A DNA stretch of 64,000 nucleotides from assembly GCA_019155205.2 (NCBI GenBank), contig JAHNZQ020000010.1:1745506-1809505 (forward strand), written 5' to 3'. The stretch comes from Gracilaria vermiculophylla (taxonomy: Eukaryota > Rhodophyta > Florideophyceae > Gracilariales > Gracilariaceae). Below the pieces are notes generated by a model. The model saw only the letters and a program-made list of their open reading frames with translations, was not told the DNA's origin and ran no database searches. This document shows positions 43,448 to 53,031 of the stretch, piece by piece. The first letter of the stretch is position 1, and the number at the start of each line of letters is the position of its first letter. The position numbers were made by a program, and so were the translations under genes.

Positions 43448-44191
43448 CTACAGTACCATCGCCACGTCTTTCTTATCGCCTGCAGTCTTTTCCCGAATGC
43501 GTTCATCCATAACACTCGCCGCAAATCTTCTGTCCTGCTCTCTACTTACAAGTACGCACACGACTCCGGACCCAACACACATGGTTGCAACACCCAAAAT
43601 ACCAGCAGTCACAACTTTAAACTGCCATACATTCTTGGCAATCCGCCCCAGATTCATCTGCATCTCCGCAAACCCAACAGTCATACTGACAAACGCCATC
43701 AGACAGACTATGATACCCCCTAATCGATGAGACCTACCCAACAAACCAATTCCGTTCCATTGAACGCATACAGTCGACGTTAGGCCTGCTATGATGTTAC
43801 CCTTCATGAGAAAGATTGTGCCAAGTCCCAGCCAGCTGTGCAGGGAATAGAAGTTTGGCTTGGCTTGTTGTACATGGCTTGAATACGCGACGCTGATGGC
43901 CACGGAGAGCACCACAAACGTAATCACCATACAGAAGCCGTGCACCACCTTTATGCGCCAATCACGTGTTTGGCCGTTTCCATGCCGCGATGGCTGCTGC
44001 ACCAACACACCGGGTGTCAAAACAGCCAGCACCGCGCCGGATGCCAGAATGGGATGCCAGTTGAACAGCCGCGAACCGTCTGCTCCCAGCCCACCTAACG
44101 CCAACAATGTCCATAACAGAGTGAGAATCCATATGGTGTACGATGTGGCCAGCAACGCCCAGAATGCATGTGATGCTGCTGGACGTGCCAT
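43448..44191 (-). CDS. Cytochrome b561 family transmembrane ferrireductase
   Basis: One exon, 247 residues from ATG 44191; an in-frame TTG two codons upstream is not a start. Six hydrophobic helices are visible, starting AFWALLATSYTIWILTLLWT. The paired heme-ligand histidines sit in the family motifs: NWHPILAS (helix 2), KVVHGFCMV (helix 3), PNFYSLHSWLGL (helix 4) and GRSHRLGG (helix 5). SSHVQQAKPNFYS is the family ascorbate/loop signature. The family carries electrons from cytosolic ascorbate across vesicle, vacuole or plasma membranes to monodehydroascorbate or ferric iron. The tail is basic and short. It lies 272 nt upstream of the LON-domain gene on the same strand. Confidence 0.9.
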   Translation of the reverse strand: MARPAASHAFWALLATSYTIWILTLLWTLLALGGLGADGSRLFNWHPILASGAVLAVLTPGVLVQQPSRHGNGQTRDWRIKVVHGFCMVITFVVLSVAISVAYSSHVQQAKPNFYSLHSWLGLGTIFLMKGNIIAGLTSTVCVQWNGIGLLGRSHRLGGIIVCLMAFVSMTVGFAEMQMNLGRIAKNVWQFKVVTAGILGVATMCVGSGVVCVLVSREQDRRFAASVMDERIREKTAGDKKDVAMVL

Positions 44192-44536
44192 CTGCAAAAA
44201 TGTGGCGCTCTCTACGAAAGCACTGATTGCTAATCAATCAGGCCAGTCCTTGTGCAAAGCAGACCTGTGAACCTGATTCTTGGTAGGGTGTGCAAGTGTG
44301 CAAAAAGGGCCGGCAGAGAGAAAAGGGAACAATCTGAGCGTAACTGTTTGAATTGTGGTGCAGCGCGGGCGCAGGGGCGCTCGCAGGTTGGAGCGGCGCA
44401 CGGGCTGTATGATGAGCAACGACTGGAATCAACAACAGCGCATCACTAAAGCGGGAGTTCAAAAGGCGGATGTTCGAATGCAACGGGCACGCTGTCAAAT
44501 TCGGAGCAGGTGGTAACGCACCGTGGCGTGGCGGCC
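44192..44536. other. Intergenic between PPIL3 3' end and cytochrome b561 start
   Basis: 345 nt; no gene or repeat seen. It must hold the cytochrome b561 promoter. Confidence 0.5.
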
Positions 44537-45049
44537 TCATTTCACGTCATAAGCAATCGAACCATCTGCAAAGGGATTGGCGTGAATGGTGACAGAGCGC
44601 ACCAAAACTGGTGATACTGGACGGTTTTCTTGGCATTCGACGGCGGCAATTCGGCGCACGGCGTCCATGCCGTGTATAACGCGACCGACGATGGTGCAAG
44701 TGCCATCCAGATGCGACGCCTTCCCCAGCGTGATGAAGAACTGGCTGCCTACGCCCTTGGAGCTGGCGCGGCCAGAGTTTGCGAAGGCCACCATGCCGGG
44801 CTGGTCAAAGTTGAGGCGGGGGTGGATCTCATCAGGGAGCCGCTTGGCAAAAGCGGCACGCGAGACATTGCCGGCGCCCGTTGGGTCACCAGCTTGCACG
44901 ATGAAGCCCGCAATCACACGGTGGAACGGGGTGCCGTCGTACTTGCCACTCGCGCACAGCGCGAGAAAGTTAGCGGCCGAGCGCGGAACGAGGCGACAGA
45001 ACAGCTCCACTTTGATAAGGCCGCAATCGGTTGCCAACGTTAGGCTCAT
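44537..45049 (-). CDS. PPIL3: PPIL3-type cyclophilin (peptidyl-prolyl isomerase)
   Basis: One exon, 170 residues from ATG 45049. The frame continues upstream only from a GTG, so the ATG is chosen; it gives MSLTLATDCGLIKVELFC, the same start as human PPIL3 (MSVTLHTDVGDIKIEVFC). The order of conserved blocks fits: RSAANFLALCASGKYDGTPF, HRVIAGFIVQAGDPTGAGN, FANSGRASSKGVGSQFFITL, HLDGTCTIVGRVIHGMD, and the ending TIHANPFADG. The catalytic Arg is kept. The drug-binding Trp is replaced by His in GKASHLDG, as in spliceosomal cyclophilins of this branch, so cyclosporin binding is expected to be weak. It is a nuclear isomerase associated with the spliceosome in animals. It is divergent to the RING-H2 gene. 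Confidence 0.9.
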   Translation of the reverse strand: MSLTLATDCGLIKVELFCRLVPRSAANFLALCASGKYDGTPFHRVIAGFIVQAGDPTGAGNVSRAAFAKRLPDEIHPRLNFDQPGMVAFANSGRASSKGVGSQFFITLGKASHLDGTCTIVGRVIHGMDAVRRIAAVECQENRPVSPVLVRSVTIHANPFADGSIAYDVK

Positions 45050-45572
45050 CACGCCACGCCGGCAACAGCCCTCGAGACCGCGCGCGAGGCGGCGGAGAAA
45101 CGGCGCCCACCGTACGCAAGGTTTCACCGGCCCGAAATCAACGCACACGCGTATCTCGCCAAGCGCGCTGACAAGCTTACACGTCACTTACAGGGCTGCG
45201 CGCTCGCAGGGGACGTGAGCCCGTGGCGGGACCCAGTGGGAGCGCACCAAGTCGTGCGCGCCACTGGGGCACCGGACACAGTGGCCAATGGCGGCGCCGG
45301 AAGTCGCGTCGGCTCGTCGGCCACAATGCGCGCGCGCAACTTTCTGTGCCACTTGCATCTTGGTTCTACGCGTTTGCCGCCCCTGTACGTGTTCCCCCTG
45401 AAGAACGCCCATATCTTCGTTGCTGACCGAGCCCTTGCTTCCCGTGCTCACTCCTCCTCCGCCCTGCTCTCTGCATTGCGCTCTCCTCTGCGCTCCTCTC
45501 TCTGGTCTCTGCCTACGCTCTATCTCCCACCGCTCTCCCACCCCGCTCTGGTGCCCTATTAGCCTTATTGCC
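45050..45572. other. Divergent promoter region PPIL3/RING-H2
   Basis: 523 nt, CG-rich next to PPIL3 and pyrimidine-rich (CT runs at about 45470-45540) before the RING ATG. No CACGTG is seen. Confidence 0.5.
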
Positions 45573-46028
45573 ATGGGTGTTTCTTGGTCCTCCGTCTCTG
45601 ATTGTCTTGGTGATATTTCTGGCTCCTCCAGCACTCGCTACAACCGCGTGCCGCCATCTAGGCGCGTCGAGCAGTCGTCTACCAATTCTAGGAGCGAGAG
45701 AGCCGCTCTTCGTCAACGATGCATCAACGAGGAGAAGCACCTGTCCATTTCGGTTGCTTCACCGGGCGCAGCCATCGCCCCCCCACCTCCCCCGTTAATA
45801 CCGGACTCCAACGCCGTGTACAACCTCCTCGATGATGAAGATGAGGATGTCTGCCCCACTTGCCTTGAGATATACGAGAAGGATAACCCCAAGATTCTCT
45901 CACGATGTGGCCATGCCTTTCATCTGCAATGCATTGTCGCATGGGAGACAAGGAGTGGTACAAGGTTCTGTCCTATCTGCGCAAAACTCATGGAATATGT
46001 TGAAGCTGATAAGCTGCAATCATCCTGA
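45573..46028 (+). CDS. RING-H2 E3 ubiquitin ligase, small
   Basis: One exon, 151 residues from ATG 45573 (MGVSWSSVSD). The frame runs on upstream but only through pyrimidine-rich leader. Gly2 after Met could be myristoylated, which is common in this plant-type subfamily. The disordered Ser/Arg-rich N-terminal half ends in a proline run. The C-terminal RING-H2 reads DEDVCPTCLEIYEKDNPKIL, then SRCGHAFHLQCIVAWE, then FCPICAKLMEYVE, giving all eight zinc ligands (C-x2-C, C-x1-H-x2-H-x2-C, C-x2-C). It closely resembles land-plant RING proteins with EDVCPTCLEEY and FHLxCILEWMERS. It likely transfers ubiquitin at a membrane; substrate unknown. Confidence 0.88.
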   Translation: MGVSWSSVSDCLGDISGSSSTRYNRVPPSRRVEQSSTNSRSERAALRQRCINEEKHLSISVASPGAAIAPPPPPLIPDSNAVYNLLDDEDEDVCPTCLEIYEKDNPKILSRCGHAFHLQCIVAWETRSGTRFCPICAKLMEYVEADKLQSS

Positions 46029-47986
46029 CTTCGTCATCCAAATCCCCCAAACTTCCTCTTTTCAACTCATCCACTCTCTCCTTTGCAAAATACAGTTAGG
46101 CACACGCCATCTGTCGCTCTTTCCACATGTCTTGTATTTGTACGGTATACTTTGGCGTCTTTATATTACTCGTTCGTACCTCCCCTTCCGATATGCCCTC
46201 CGTCGCTGCAATCCACACACTGTCCGAGTCGTTTCTCTAACCTACTGACTGGGACGCATACGGCGCCGATTATCACCGCTGATGTGATATATTCATTGTA
46301 CATACCGACTGTTGCCTTTTAACAAAGCAATCTCAATGGAACGCAAAAGCTTTATGTAGTTCTCATGGATCTGCCCTTTCTATCGCCACTATTTTTTGCC
46401 CTTTCTCACATTCTTTGCTTCGTGGCCGTCTGTCAAGTGCAACTGGTGGAGAAACATGTTTTGAAATGTACGCACTTTTCTTTTTGTTAGAATTCTGCTA
46501 CAGTGTCCTACGGTATTATCATGCTCGTGAACCCAACTGTGGTTTGGTGAGGATGACTGGATTAACACATTAACCCAAGCCGTGCCGTCATCTTCACGTC
46601 ACCGTCCACGGAAAGCGAAGAGATATTTTTTCTGTTATTCCACACTCCGCTTGTGCCTTGTTGTCACCCACAAGGGACGCGTGTTGAAGGCCAAGCTGTT
46701 GGGGTCTGGAACACGATAAATGCGAACATAAGATGTTGAAGACCAAGTTGAGGACCTGAGCTACGCCATGGGACAGCACCCTGTCTTTCGGCGCCCAAAA
46801 CTTCATATCAGTGGCGAAGTCAAAATTTCGACACGTCTACTATTTTCCTGTGGAAGAATGAACCAGACAAAAACACGGGATTCCCAATTTCGCCTTGACG
46901 CGAACCTTGTTTGGGCAAAGAACATGATGGAGACATCTTTTGTTGTCCACTGGTGAAGTTCAACAAGCATTCTGTGCATGGGACTGATTTTTAACGTGCG
47001 CACTATGGAAAGTTGTGTTGGGAACATCTGAGATTATCATCTCGGCGCTCGGCTGAGTTTTCTTTGCAACACTAGTTGTTTTCTCTGTTGGTCCTCCTTG
47101 CTGGGACATTGGTGTGTACTGTTGAGAAGAAATCCATTTGTAGTGATGATAGGGTAGTTTGTTTGTACACGTTAACATTTGCTTCATTTCGCCACTCATA
47201 AACACTGATGTAGAGATCATATGAAGATTTCATTTCCCTTAGGGTATGAACCTCTTTTGAAGTGCCAAGGAAGTGTGAGCATGTTGCACACGAGACATCC
47301 TTGCTCTGTCTCCGAGCGTTCCGCATATGAGGGAGCATACCGCTAATGATTAATACACGCTTACATTTATCCCACGTCAGAGGGGCCAGCTGGAGGTCGG
47401 TCTGAATGAACCTCGACCGAGTGCCTCTGTAAGTTTGCAACAGAAGCATGTGTTAAACCGCCTCGGATTGAATCCATTTCGTGGGCACAATGTACCTTGC
47501 AATGGCATATACTGTGCCGCGGCGGGGGACGGGTTCTACTGAGTTTTGAACACCGCTGGTTAGCACCGAAGCAGAGTTGGGTGATTCGTATTGCGTGACG
47601 CACTTTTTTTGCAATCTCCTCATATGACACGATTGTCCGTTCAAGGGTATCAAAAATCTATCTTTAGTATGATGCACAAATCGGAGCATGTGAACTAGAA
47701 TACTTAACACTTGGCACTTTCCGAGACCTGGAGCACATGATATTTACAAGTGCTCATGGGAGAAACGGAGTTGAAACAAGGAAGGATGTCAAAAAAAAAA
47801 AAAAGCAAGCAAACCGACCCCCTACATCCACAGAATCTTTTAGTTTAATTAAAAAACCAGCGCAGCCCTACAAACCGTCAAAGCATGAACAGTGCAGTAC
47901 AGGCACACCAGTCCAGATCACGTTCTCAAGCATGCAGTTGGACGCAAAACGTGATGCAGAGTCAAAGGCGCTCGAACGTTTTGGAA
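46029..47986. other. 1.9-kb intergenic region, no supported gene
   Basis: 3' side of the RING gene, then AT-richer DNA with overlapping short minus-strand frames (47072-47710) that are not convincing, then an A run (about 47790-47803). Confidence 0.45.
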
Positions 47987-48919
47987 ATGTTTAGCTGCTA
48001 CGCGTTTCACGCCGGTATTGCCCTTCAACATCGCTCGCTTCTTAAACGGTTGACGAAACGCATCCCGGGCTCTCTTTCGCGGCCTGTTCGCCACAGCGTC
48101 CCGAGTCGCCCCGCAACGATGAAGGTAGACGCGCACGTTCACATCTGGGACAAGAATTTCAAAACGCACGCAGACCACCCACTGCCACCCATCGAAGGAA
48201 CGGCCTCGGACCTGATCACAAACATGGACGCAGCCGGGGTGCACAAAGCCATCGTCATCCAGCCAATAAACTACAAATTCGACCACGAGTGCGTGTCATC
48301 GGCGATGCAGAGGTTCCCGCAGCGCCTGGTCGGGGTGGCGCTGGCCGACACGACGCAAGCGCCGGAGGCGGCGAAGCACGAGCTGACGAGACTGGTGGCG
48401 CTCGGCTTTCGCGGCATTCGCATCAATCCCACGTTCACGGCGGACGGGTTTCGGAGCCCGTGCGTGTCCGAGCTGGTGGCGCGCGCGGGCGAGTTGAACA
48501 TTCCGGTGGCGCTTTTCGCGCGGCCGCAGCATCTAGAGGACGTGGAGCATTTACTGAAACGGCACCCGCACAGCAAGGTGTTGCTCGATCACTTTGCATT
48601 CGCACCTGGCGGTGAGGGCAGTGAGGAGGCGCAACAACGGGTGCTTGAGCTTGCAAAGTACAGCAACGTGTACGTGAAGACGTCGGCGTGGTTTCGAGTG
48701 TCGGCGCAGGAGTGGCCTCACCGCGACCTGCACCGTTTGGTGCGGGCGCTGGTGGACAGTTTTGGGGCGCATAGACTGCTGTTGGGATCGGATTACCCGT
48801 TTGTCAAGGAGCAGTACGAGTACAAGACAGCCATGTCGATCGTTGAGCAGGTGGGGCTCTCGGCTGAGGAGCGGCAATGGGTGGGCGGAGGTACTGCGGC
48901 TGCTTTGTACAATATTTGA
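47987..48919 (+). CDS. Amidohydrolase-2 family metal-dependent hydrolase, probably organellar
   Basis: One exon. The metal-binding HxH lies in MKVDAHVHIWDKNFKTHADH. The TIM-barrel continues through NMDAAGVHKAIVIQPINY, GFRGIRINPTFTADGF, NIPVALFARPQHLEDVEHLL, KVLLDHFAFAPGG, NVYVKTSAWFRV and the late Asp motif LLLGSDYPFVKEQ. These are features of the PDC-hydrolase/ACMSD-like amidohydrolase_2 family, which hydrolyses lactones or decarboxylates. The substrate cannot be told from sequence. ATG 47987 gives a 44-residue basic leader (MFSCYAFHAGIALQHRSLLK) before the barrel, likely a transit peptide. Starts at 47885 (longer) and 48119 (mature-like, MKVDAHVH) are alternatives. The gene ends 25 nt from the convergent RsfS gene. 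Confidence 0.85.
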   Translation: MFSCYAFHAGIALQHRSLLKRLTKRIPGSLSRPVRHSVPSRPATMKVDAHVHIWDKNFKTHADHPLPPIEGTASDLITNMDAAGVHKAIVIQPINYKFDHECVSSAMQRFPQRLVGVALADTTQAPEAAKHELTRLVALGFRGIRINPTFTADGFRSPCVSELVARAGELNIPVALFARPQHLEDVEHLLKRHPHSKVLLDHFAFAPGGEGSEEAQQRVLELAKYSNVYVKTSAWFRVSAQEWPHRDLHRLVRALVDSFGAHRLLLGSDYPFVKEQYEYKTAMSIVEQVGLSAEERQWVGGGTAAALYNI

Positions 48920-48944
48920 CGCGATGGTGGTGTGCAAGCTTGGC

Positions 48945-49598
48945 CTACTCGATGATGGTTGACTGCGGTGGCGTGTCGGGCAACCACAGTTGCTCCAACT
49001 GGTAGTGCTGGCGAGCTTCGGCGGTCATGACGTGGACAACAATGGGGCCGATATCAACGACAATCCAATCCAAGCTATCTGTACCGCAAAGCGAGACCAA
49101 GTCGCCATTAAGCGTGACGCCACGGGCGCGCATGTCATTTTTCAAACCATGAGCAATCGCGCGAACATGGGACGTAGCATAGCCGCTACAGACAATGAGG
49201 CAATCAGCAAAGGAAGCCTTGTCGGCCACGTCCACGACGGCGACGTCCAAGGCGCCGTGCTCCGCCTCCAGCAGCGCCTTGACGGCGAGCGGGGACGGAA
49301 GGGTGCCAGCCACGGACGGAATGGACTTCTGGACGCGCTGCGGGGCGGTGGCGGGCGGCGCGGGCGACGGCGGCGGCGGCGACGGCGGCGACGGCGACGG
49401 CGGCAGCGGCGCTGCGGCCGGCTGGTGAGCGCGCAGATAGTCGAGTGCGCGGCGGCGGTTGTCGTCGCCGACGGCAGCGTCCGAGCACAGCGCTCTACCG
49501 CGCAGCGACACGCCGCGCGCTCGCGAGGCGCGGCGCGCGACTGCGGCAGCGGCGGCGGTGGCGGCGGCAGCGGCAGCGGCGGCAGCGGCGAGCGCCAT
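48945..49598 (-). CDS. rsfS: Ribosomal silencing factor RsfS/Iojap, organellar
   Basis: One exon, 217 residues. The first ~100 residues are a low-complexity leader: an alanine run right after Met, an Arg-rich part (ARRASRARGVSLRGRALCSD) and a proline run, fitting a transit peptide plus linker. The RsfS/DUF143 domain follows at about 105-205: HGALDVAVVDVADKASFADC, LIVCSGYATSHVRAIAHGL, TLNGDLVSLCGTDSLDWIVV, DIGPIVVHVMTAEARQHYQL and EQLW, the family signature end. RsfS binds uL14 on the large subunit and blocks 70S assembly when translation should be down. Maize iojap is the plastid form. Plastid or mitochondrial location is not decided. It is divergent to the 108-residue gene across a promoter with five G-boxes. 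Confidence 0.9.
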   Translation of the reverse strand: MALAAAAAAAAAATAAAAAVARRASRARGVSLRGRALCSDAAVGDDNRRRALDYLRAHQPAAAPLPPSPSPPSPPPPSPAPPATAPQRVQKSIPSVAGTLPSPLAVKALLEAEHGALDVAVVDVADKASFADCLIVCSGYATSHVRAIAHGLKNDMRARGVTLNGDLVSLCGTDSLDWIVVDIGPIVVHVMTAEARQHYQLEQLWLPDTPPQSTIIE

Positions 49599-50087
49599 GG
49601 CGGTGCCGCCGGGGACGCGTCACCCCGCGGGCGGCAGCAGCGCTTTCCCCGACACGCGGCGCGGCGCGCGCACGTGGCCACGTGCCGCGGCGTGAGATGG
49701 GCGACTTTTGAAAGACTGTAAACCGCGCGCGTTTGAAAAGTTGTGTCTGACAAGCGCGCGGATTACAGCGCGCGCGCGAGCGGTGGAAGCGCGCGCGCGC
49801 GGTGACGTGTCTCGGGCGCGGTCGCGCGCGCGCCGCAGAACGCGCCGCGCACGCCTTGTTCGTGACGCGCGTCATTACAGCGCGCGCGCGTGCGCGCGGG
49901 CTGCGCACCACGTGTCCGCGACGGGGCACACGTGGCGGCGGCCACGTGCGCGCGCACCTGCGCTTGCTGAGTGAGCGCCCGTCTCGACTGCCGCCGCGCC
50001 GCGTTCATAAGGCCGCGCCAATCGCCCCGCGTGGCCTTCCTTCCCACCACGGCCAGTTGCTCACTGCTTGCATCTCCCATCCGCACC
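49599..50087. promoter_or_regulatory. Divergent CG-rich promoter with five CACGTG G-boxes
   Basis: The 489-nt spacer between RsfS (minus) and the 108-residue gene (plus) carries CACGTG at 49671-49676, 49679-49684, 49909-49914, 49929-49934 and 49943-49948. It also has a perfect 17-nt direct repeat (49762-49778 and 49874-49890) and several CG runs. G-boxes are bound by bZIP and bHLH factors. Confidence 0.65.
49762..49890 (+). repeat. Direct repeat of 17 nt, 112 nt apart
   Basis: ATTACAGCGCGCGCGCG at 49762-49778 and again at 49874-49890. Confidence 0.85.
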
Positions 50088-50414
50088 ATGCCCCATAACG
50101 CCCACGCCACCCGCAACGCCGCCAAGCGTCACCGCAACAAGGAGCTTATGTTCGGCTCCGTTGAAGTCATCCCGGACTCGTCGTCGTCTGCCGCCCTGCC
50201 GTCTTCGTCGTCATCCTCGCTGTCGTCTTCACTCGTCGGTTACAAACTCAGACGCTCGCCGACTCCCGTGCTTACCTCGCTCACCGATCTCACACACGCC
50301 CACCTCTCGCAGCTGTCCTCCGTCTGGCAGGAAACCTCTCTGCCGTCATTTGACCAGGACAAGAGAGAAATAGCCGCCTCGCGCAACGAGAAGCCAGATC
50401 CCTTCGACTTTTGA
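50088..50414 (+). CDS. Small unrecognised Ser-rich protein, 108 residues
   Basis: ATG 50088 in the context CACCATGCC. The product starts MPHNAHATRNAAKRHRNKEL, has a Ser run in the middle and ends KREIAASRNEKPDPFDF. It is hydrophilic, with a basic start and an acidic-aromatic end; there is no signal peptide or membrane helix. Residues 19-30 (ELMFGSVEVIPD) and 70-90 look as if they could be short binding motifs. No family is recognised. Support comes from its position downstream of a strong divergent G-box promoter and from codon use different from the flanks. It could also be the first exon of a longer gene, though no donor with the usual GTAMG is seen at its end. Confidence 0.5.
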   Translation: MPHNAHATRNAAKRHRNKELMFGSVEVIPDSSSSAALPSSSSSSLSSSLVGYKLRRSPTPVLTSLTDLTHAHLSQLSSVWQETSLPSFDQDKREIAASRNEKPDPFDF

Positions 50415-52102
50415 ATCTCTCAACTCCAATTTTTGTTGCATCTAACAACAGAGCTGTGCATCTGGCTTGCGCTCGTCTCTCGCCGTTGAGGTTTTTCTCA
50501 TTGTTGGCACACGCTGTGAATCGTTCTGTCCCTCCTGATTGCCTCTATCGCACTCCCCATAATTTCGTGTGTCATTTGTGCCTGCTTTTCGCCTCTTCCG
50601 CACATTTTCCTCGTCTCTCTCCCTTTCGCGTAATATTTCGGTCCTTTGCTGTGTGTGTGCTTCGGGCTCTTCTAAACCATGCAATCCAAAACATCTTAAA
50701 CCTTATGTGCTTAAACTTGCGAGCCCCACTATGTCGCCTGTGAGATTTGTAAAGAAGTTTGTGAATATCTATATTTATCTCGCGTGTCTTTCCTCGTGTG
50801 TCTCGTTCAAAATTTGTGTACCGGAGTCCTACAGTAGATAGGTGCCCTGTCGGCCTGACATTGCTACAGCGCGCTGCCATCCCGGAGAGCATGTTGCGAT
50901 TGTCATCCTCACGAACCCATTGTCTGCTGCGCTGTAGTGTGCAATGTCCGATTAGCGGCGCGCGTCGCTCGCGCTCAAAATGTGCCCCTGTCGCTCACCT
51001 CTGAATCGTGATTGCTTCGACAATCTGTAAATATGCTTCCGCAGTAGGTGACGGTCTACGAGCAATGCTCTCGGTCGTGTCGCACTGTGTCGGCTCGTTC
51101 CTCTTCTCGTCCTTCTTGACGCGGCCCGCGCAAACGGGCTGTTCCCGGGCGTGAGAGGCGGAGCGCGCGCAGCTCCAAGCGTTCTCGCGCGCTGGCCGCC
51201 GCAGCGCAGCTGTCCTTTTGGCGTTGCCTTGTTGTTCGGCGCTGCGAGAACGCCCCCGTTGCTGATGCTTTGTCAAGTGCATTGCGCTGTCGCGTGTGTA
51301 CCACGGGCGGTCGGGGCGGCGAATGTGGTTGTTGCACTGTGCGCTCTTGCGAGTCAGTGACAGGCAGCGATTGCTGGCGCCGCGCTGGCTGCCATGCCTC
51401 CAGTTTGCTTTTCTCGGCGGATTTGCGCTTGCGAGATTGCTACCTTGTTCTGGTGAGCGCTGCCGAGCGCGTGGCCCATGCGGTGCACAGCAACGCGTCG
51501 AATATCATTCATTCTTCGGCAGGCGCTGCGCCTTTCGAATCGATCAACATGTCAAAGCTTGGCTTGTGGTTCTCTTTTTTTTTTTCTTCCCTGGCTAGCT
51601 AGTAAGGCGCCTGCACCAATGGTTGACTGGTTTCGTGTGAGAACACATGGTGCAAACGATGTGATACACTGCCAACCCTACGAATCACTGTAGCTGCAAG
51701 ACACCAGCAGTTGTTTTCTGATGGAAGAAAAGAGGTGCGTGTTGGCATACTCATTTGCAGACCAAAGGCCAACCTGCACATTGCTCCAAATTTACCTTCA
51801 CCCTTTTCGTGGTGCGTGTGCAGCAGAGCCTGTCGAAATGTGAATATTAACTGCGAGCCAAGCGGCCGCGCAACGAAGGAGAAAGAACTGCACTTACTGC
51901 CTGTGCTGCGATGCAATATCAACAGCACCAGCAGCGCCCGCTGGCTACAACTCAAGTACCGTCCTCCACGCGCATGCAAATGCACGGAGAGGGCGACTCG
52001 CCTTCACACCCTCGCAACAGATGTTCACAAAGTAATGTTAGTTTTAATGAATGCGATCGCCATTCGATCATGCTGATCTGTTCTAACACCTGGAAAAGCG
52101 CA
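50415..52102. other. 1.7-kb intergenic region, no supported gene
   Basis: Pyrimidine-rich leader or 3' UTR-like DNA at 50420-50850, then mixed sequence. Short overlapping frames only. Confidence 0.45.
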
Positions 52103-52582
52103 TCAACCCAGGAGCTTCAGCTCCATAAGCAGCGCATGCAGCTGCGACCTCAATTTCGGGCTTCTCTGCATGCAAACCGGTAAAACCTGATGCAACGCGT
52201 TCTTCAACGCACAGTTCTCCTCCTTGAGCGAGGAAAAGGCAACCTCCAAACTCTGCACCCTCATCTTGCTCTTGAGCCGGCTCCGTCTGGCGCTTTCGCG
52301 GTTCCGAAGCGCTCTTGCCAGCCGCTTCTCGGCTGCGGACGTTTTTGCTCCGCTCTTGCCAACCGACACGCCGCCGACGCGTCGCTGCGTGCCCCCGCTC
52401 CCCCGCGGCCGTGCCGCCAGCGGAGGATCGAGCTCGCCGCCGAGGATCGGGGGCGCCAGCTGCGGTTGCGCCGTACATACAAGCGCTGTGTGGTCCATAT
52501 CACCTGCTGAAGCTTCCATCCAGCTCGATGATAACCTACGATCGGCACGGAGGGTGCTACCACCACCGTCGCAATCAGACAT
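52103..52582 (-). CDS. bZIP transcription factor, small
   Basis: One exon, 159 residues. The basic region spans about residues 86-105 (KRLARALRNRESARRSRLKS) with the invariant N94-x7-R102 spacing. The zipper follows with leucines near 112, 119, 126 and 130 (QSLEVAFSSLKEENCALKNA), so it is short, about three to four heptads. The N-terminal 80 residues are low in order and rich in Gly, Pro and Ala. NRESARRSR is the plant/algal bZIP type, which usually binds ACGT cores such as CACGTG. G-boxes in this gene's own divergent promoter (52884) and in two other promoters of the window are possible targets; this is only an inference. It is divergent to the ADA3-like gene. Confidence 0.88.
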   Translation of the reverse strand: MSDCDGGGSTLRADRRLSSSWMEASAGDMDHTALVCTAQPQLAPPILGGELDPPLAARPRGSGGTQRRVGGVSVGKSGAKTSAAEKRLARALRNRESARRSRLKSKMRVQSLEVAFSSLKEENCALKNALHQVLPVCMQRSPKLRSQLHALLMELKLLG

Positions 52583-53031
52583 GCCGACACCCGCTACGGC
52601 ATGGCCATGGCAGCTTCACGGGTGGCAGCGCCTTTTCACCTCTTCATCGTTCTTGTGACAACTGAAAAACCCTCGCGCGCCACACGGCGCCCGACCTTTG
52701 CTCGGAACCGGCGGCCTTCAATTGAACGTGCCTCACGGCGCTACTTTCCCAGAAACCTACGATATCTACACCGGTGGTAGGCCACAGTAAGGCAACTTGC
52801 TGGTGCTGCACCTTCGTACAGTTCTGTGCCGACCGCCAAACAAGAGCCGCCCAAAATGGGCCGAAAACGTCCTCGAAATTGAGCACGTGAACGGACCCCT
52901 TGCGCCCAAGCCGTCAGCTCTGCAACGCAACGGTCCTGCTGCTAGGAATCTCCGCGCTTCGTCTACGGCGCCGCCAGCCGCCGCTGCCGCCCTACACCGC
53001 CGCCGCCGCTGCCGCCGCCATCGTCGCCGCC
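52583..53031. other. Divergent promoter region bZIP/ADA3-like
   Basis: 449 nt with one CACGTG at 52884-52889 and a CCGCCG-rich stretch directly before the ADA3-like ATG. Confidence 0.5.

Noticed and set aside
47072..47710. Overlapping minus-strand frames that resemble retroelement remains
   Set aside because: No RT, RNase H or integrase motif could be identified.
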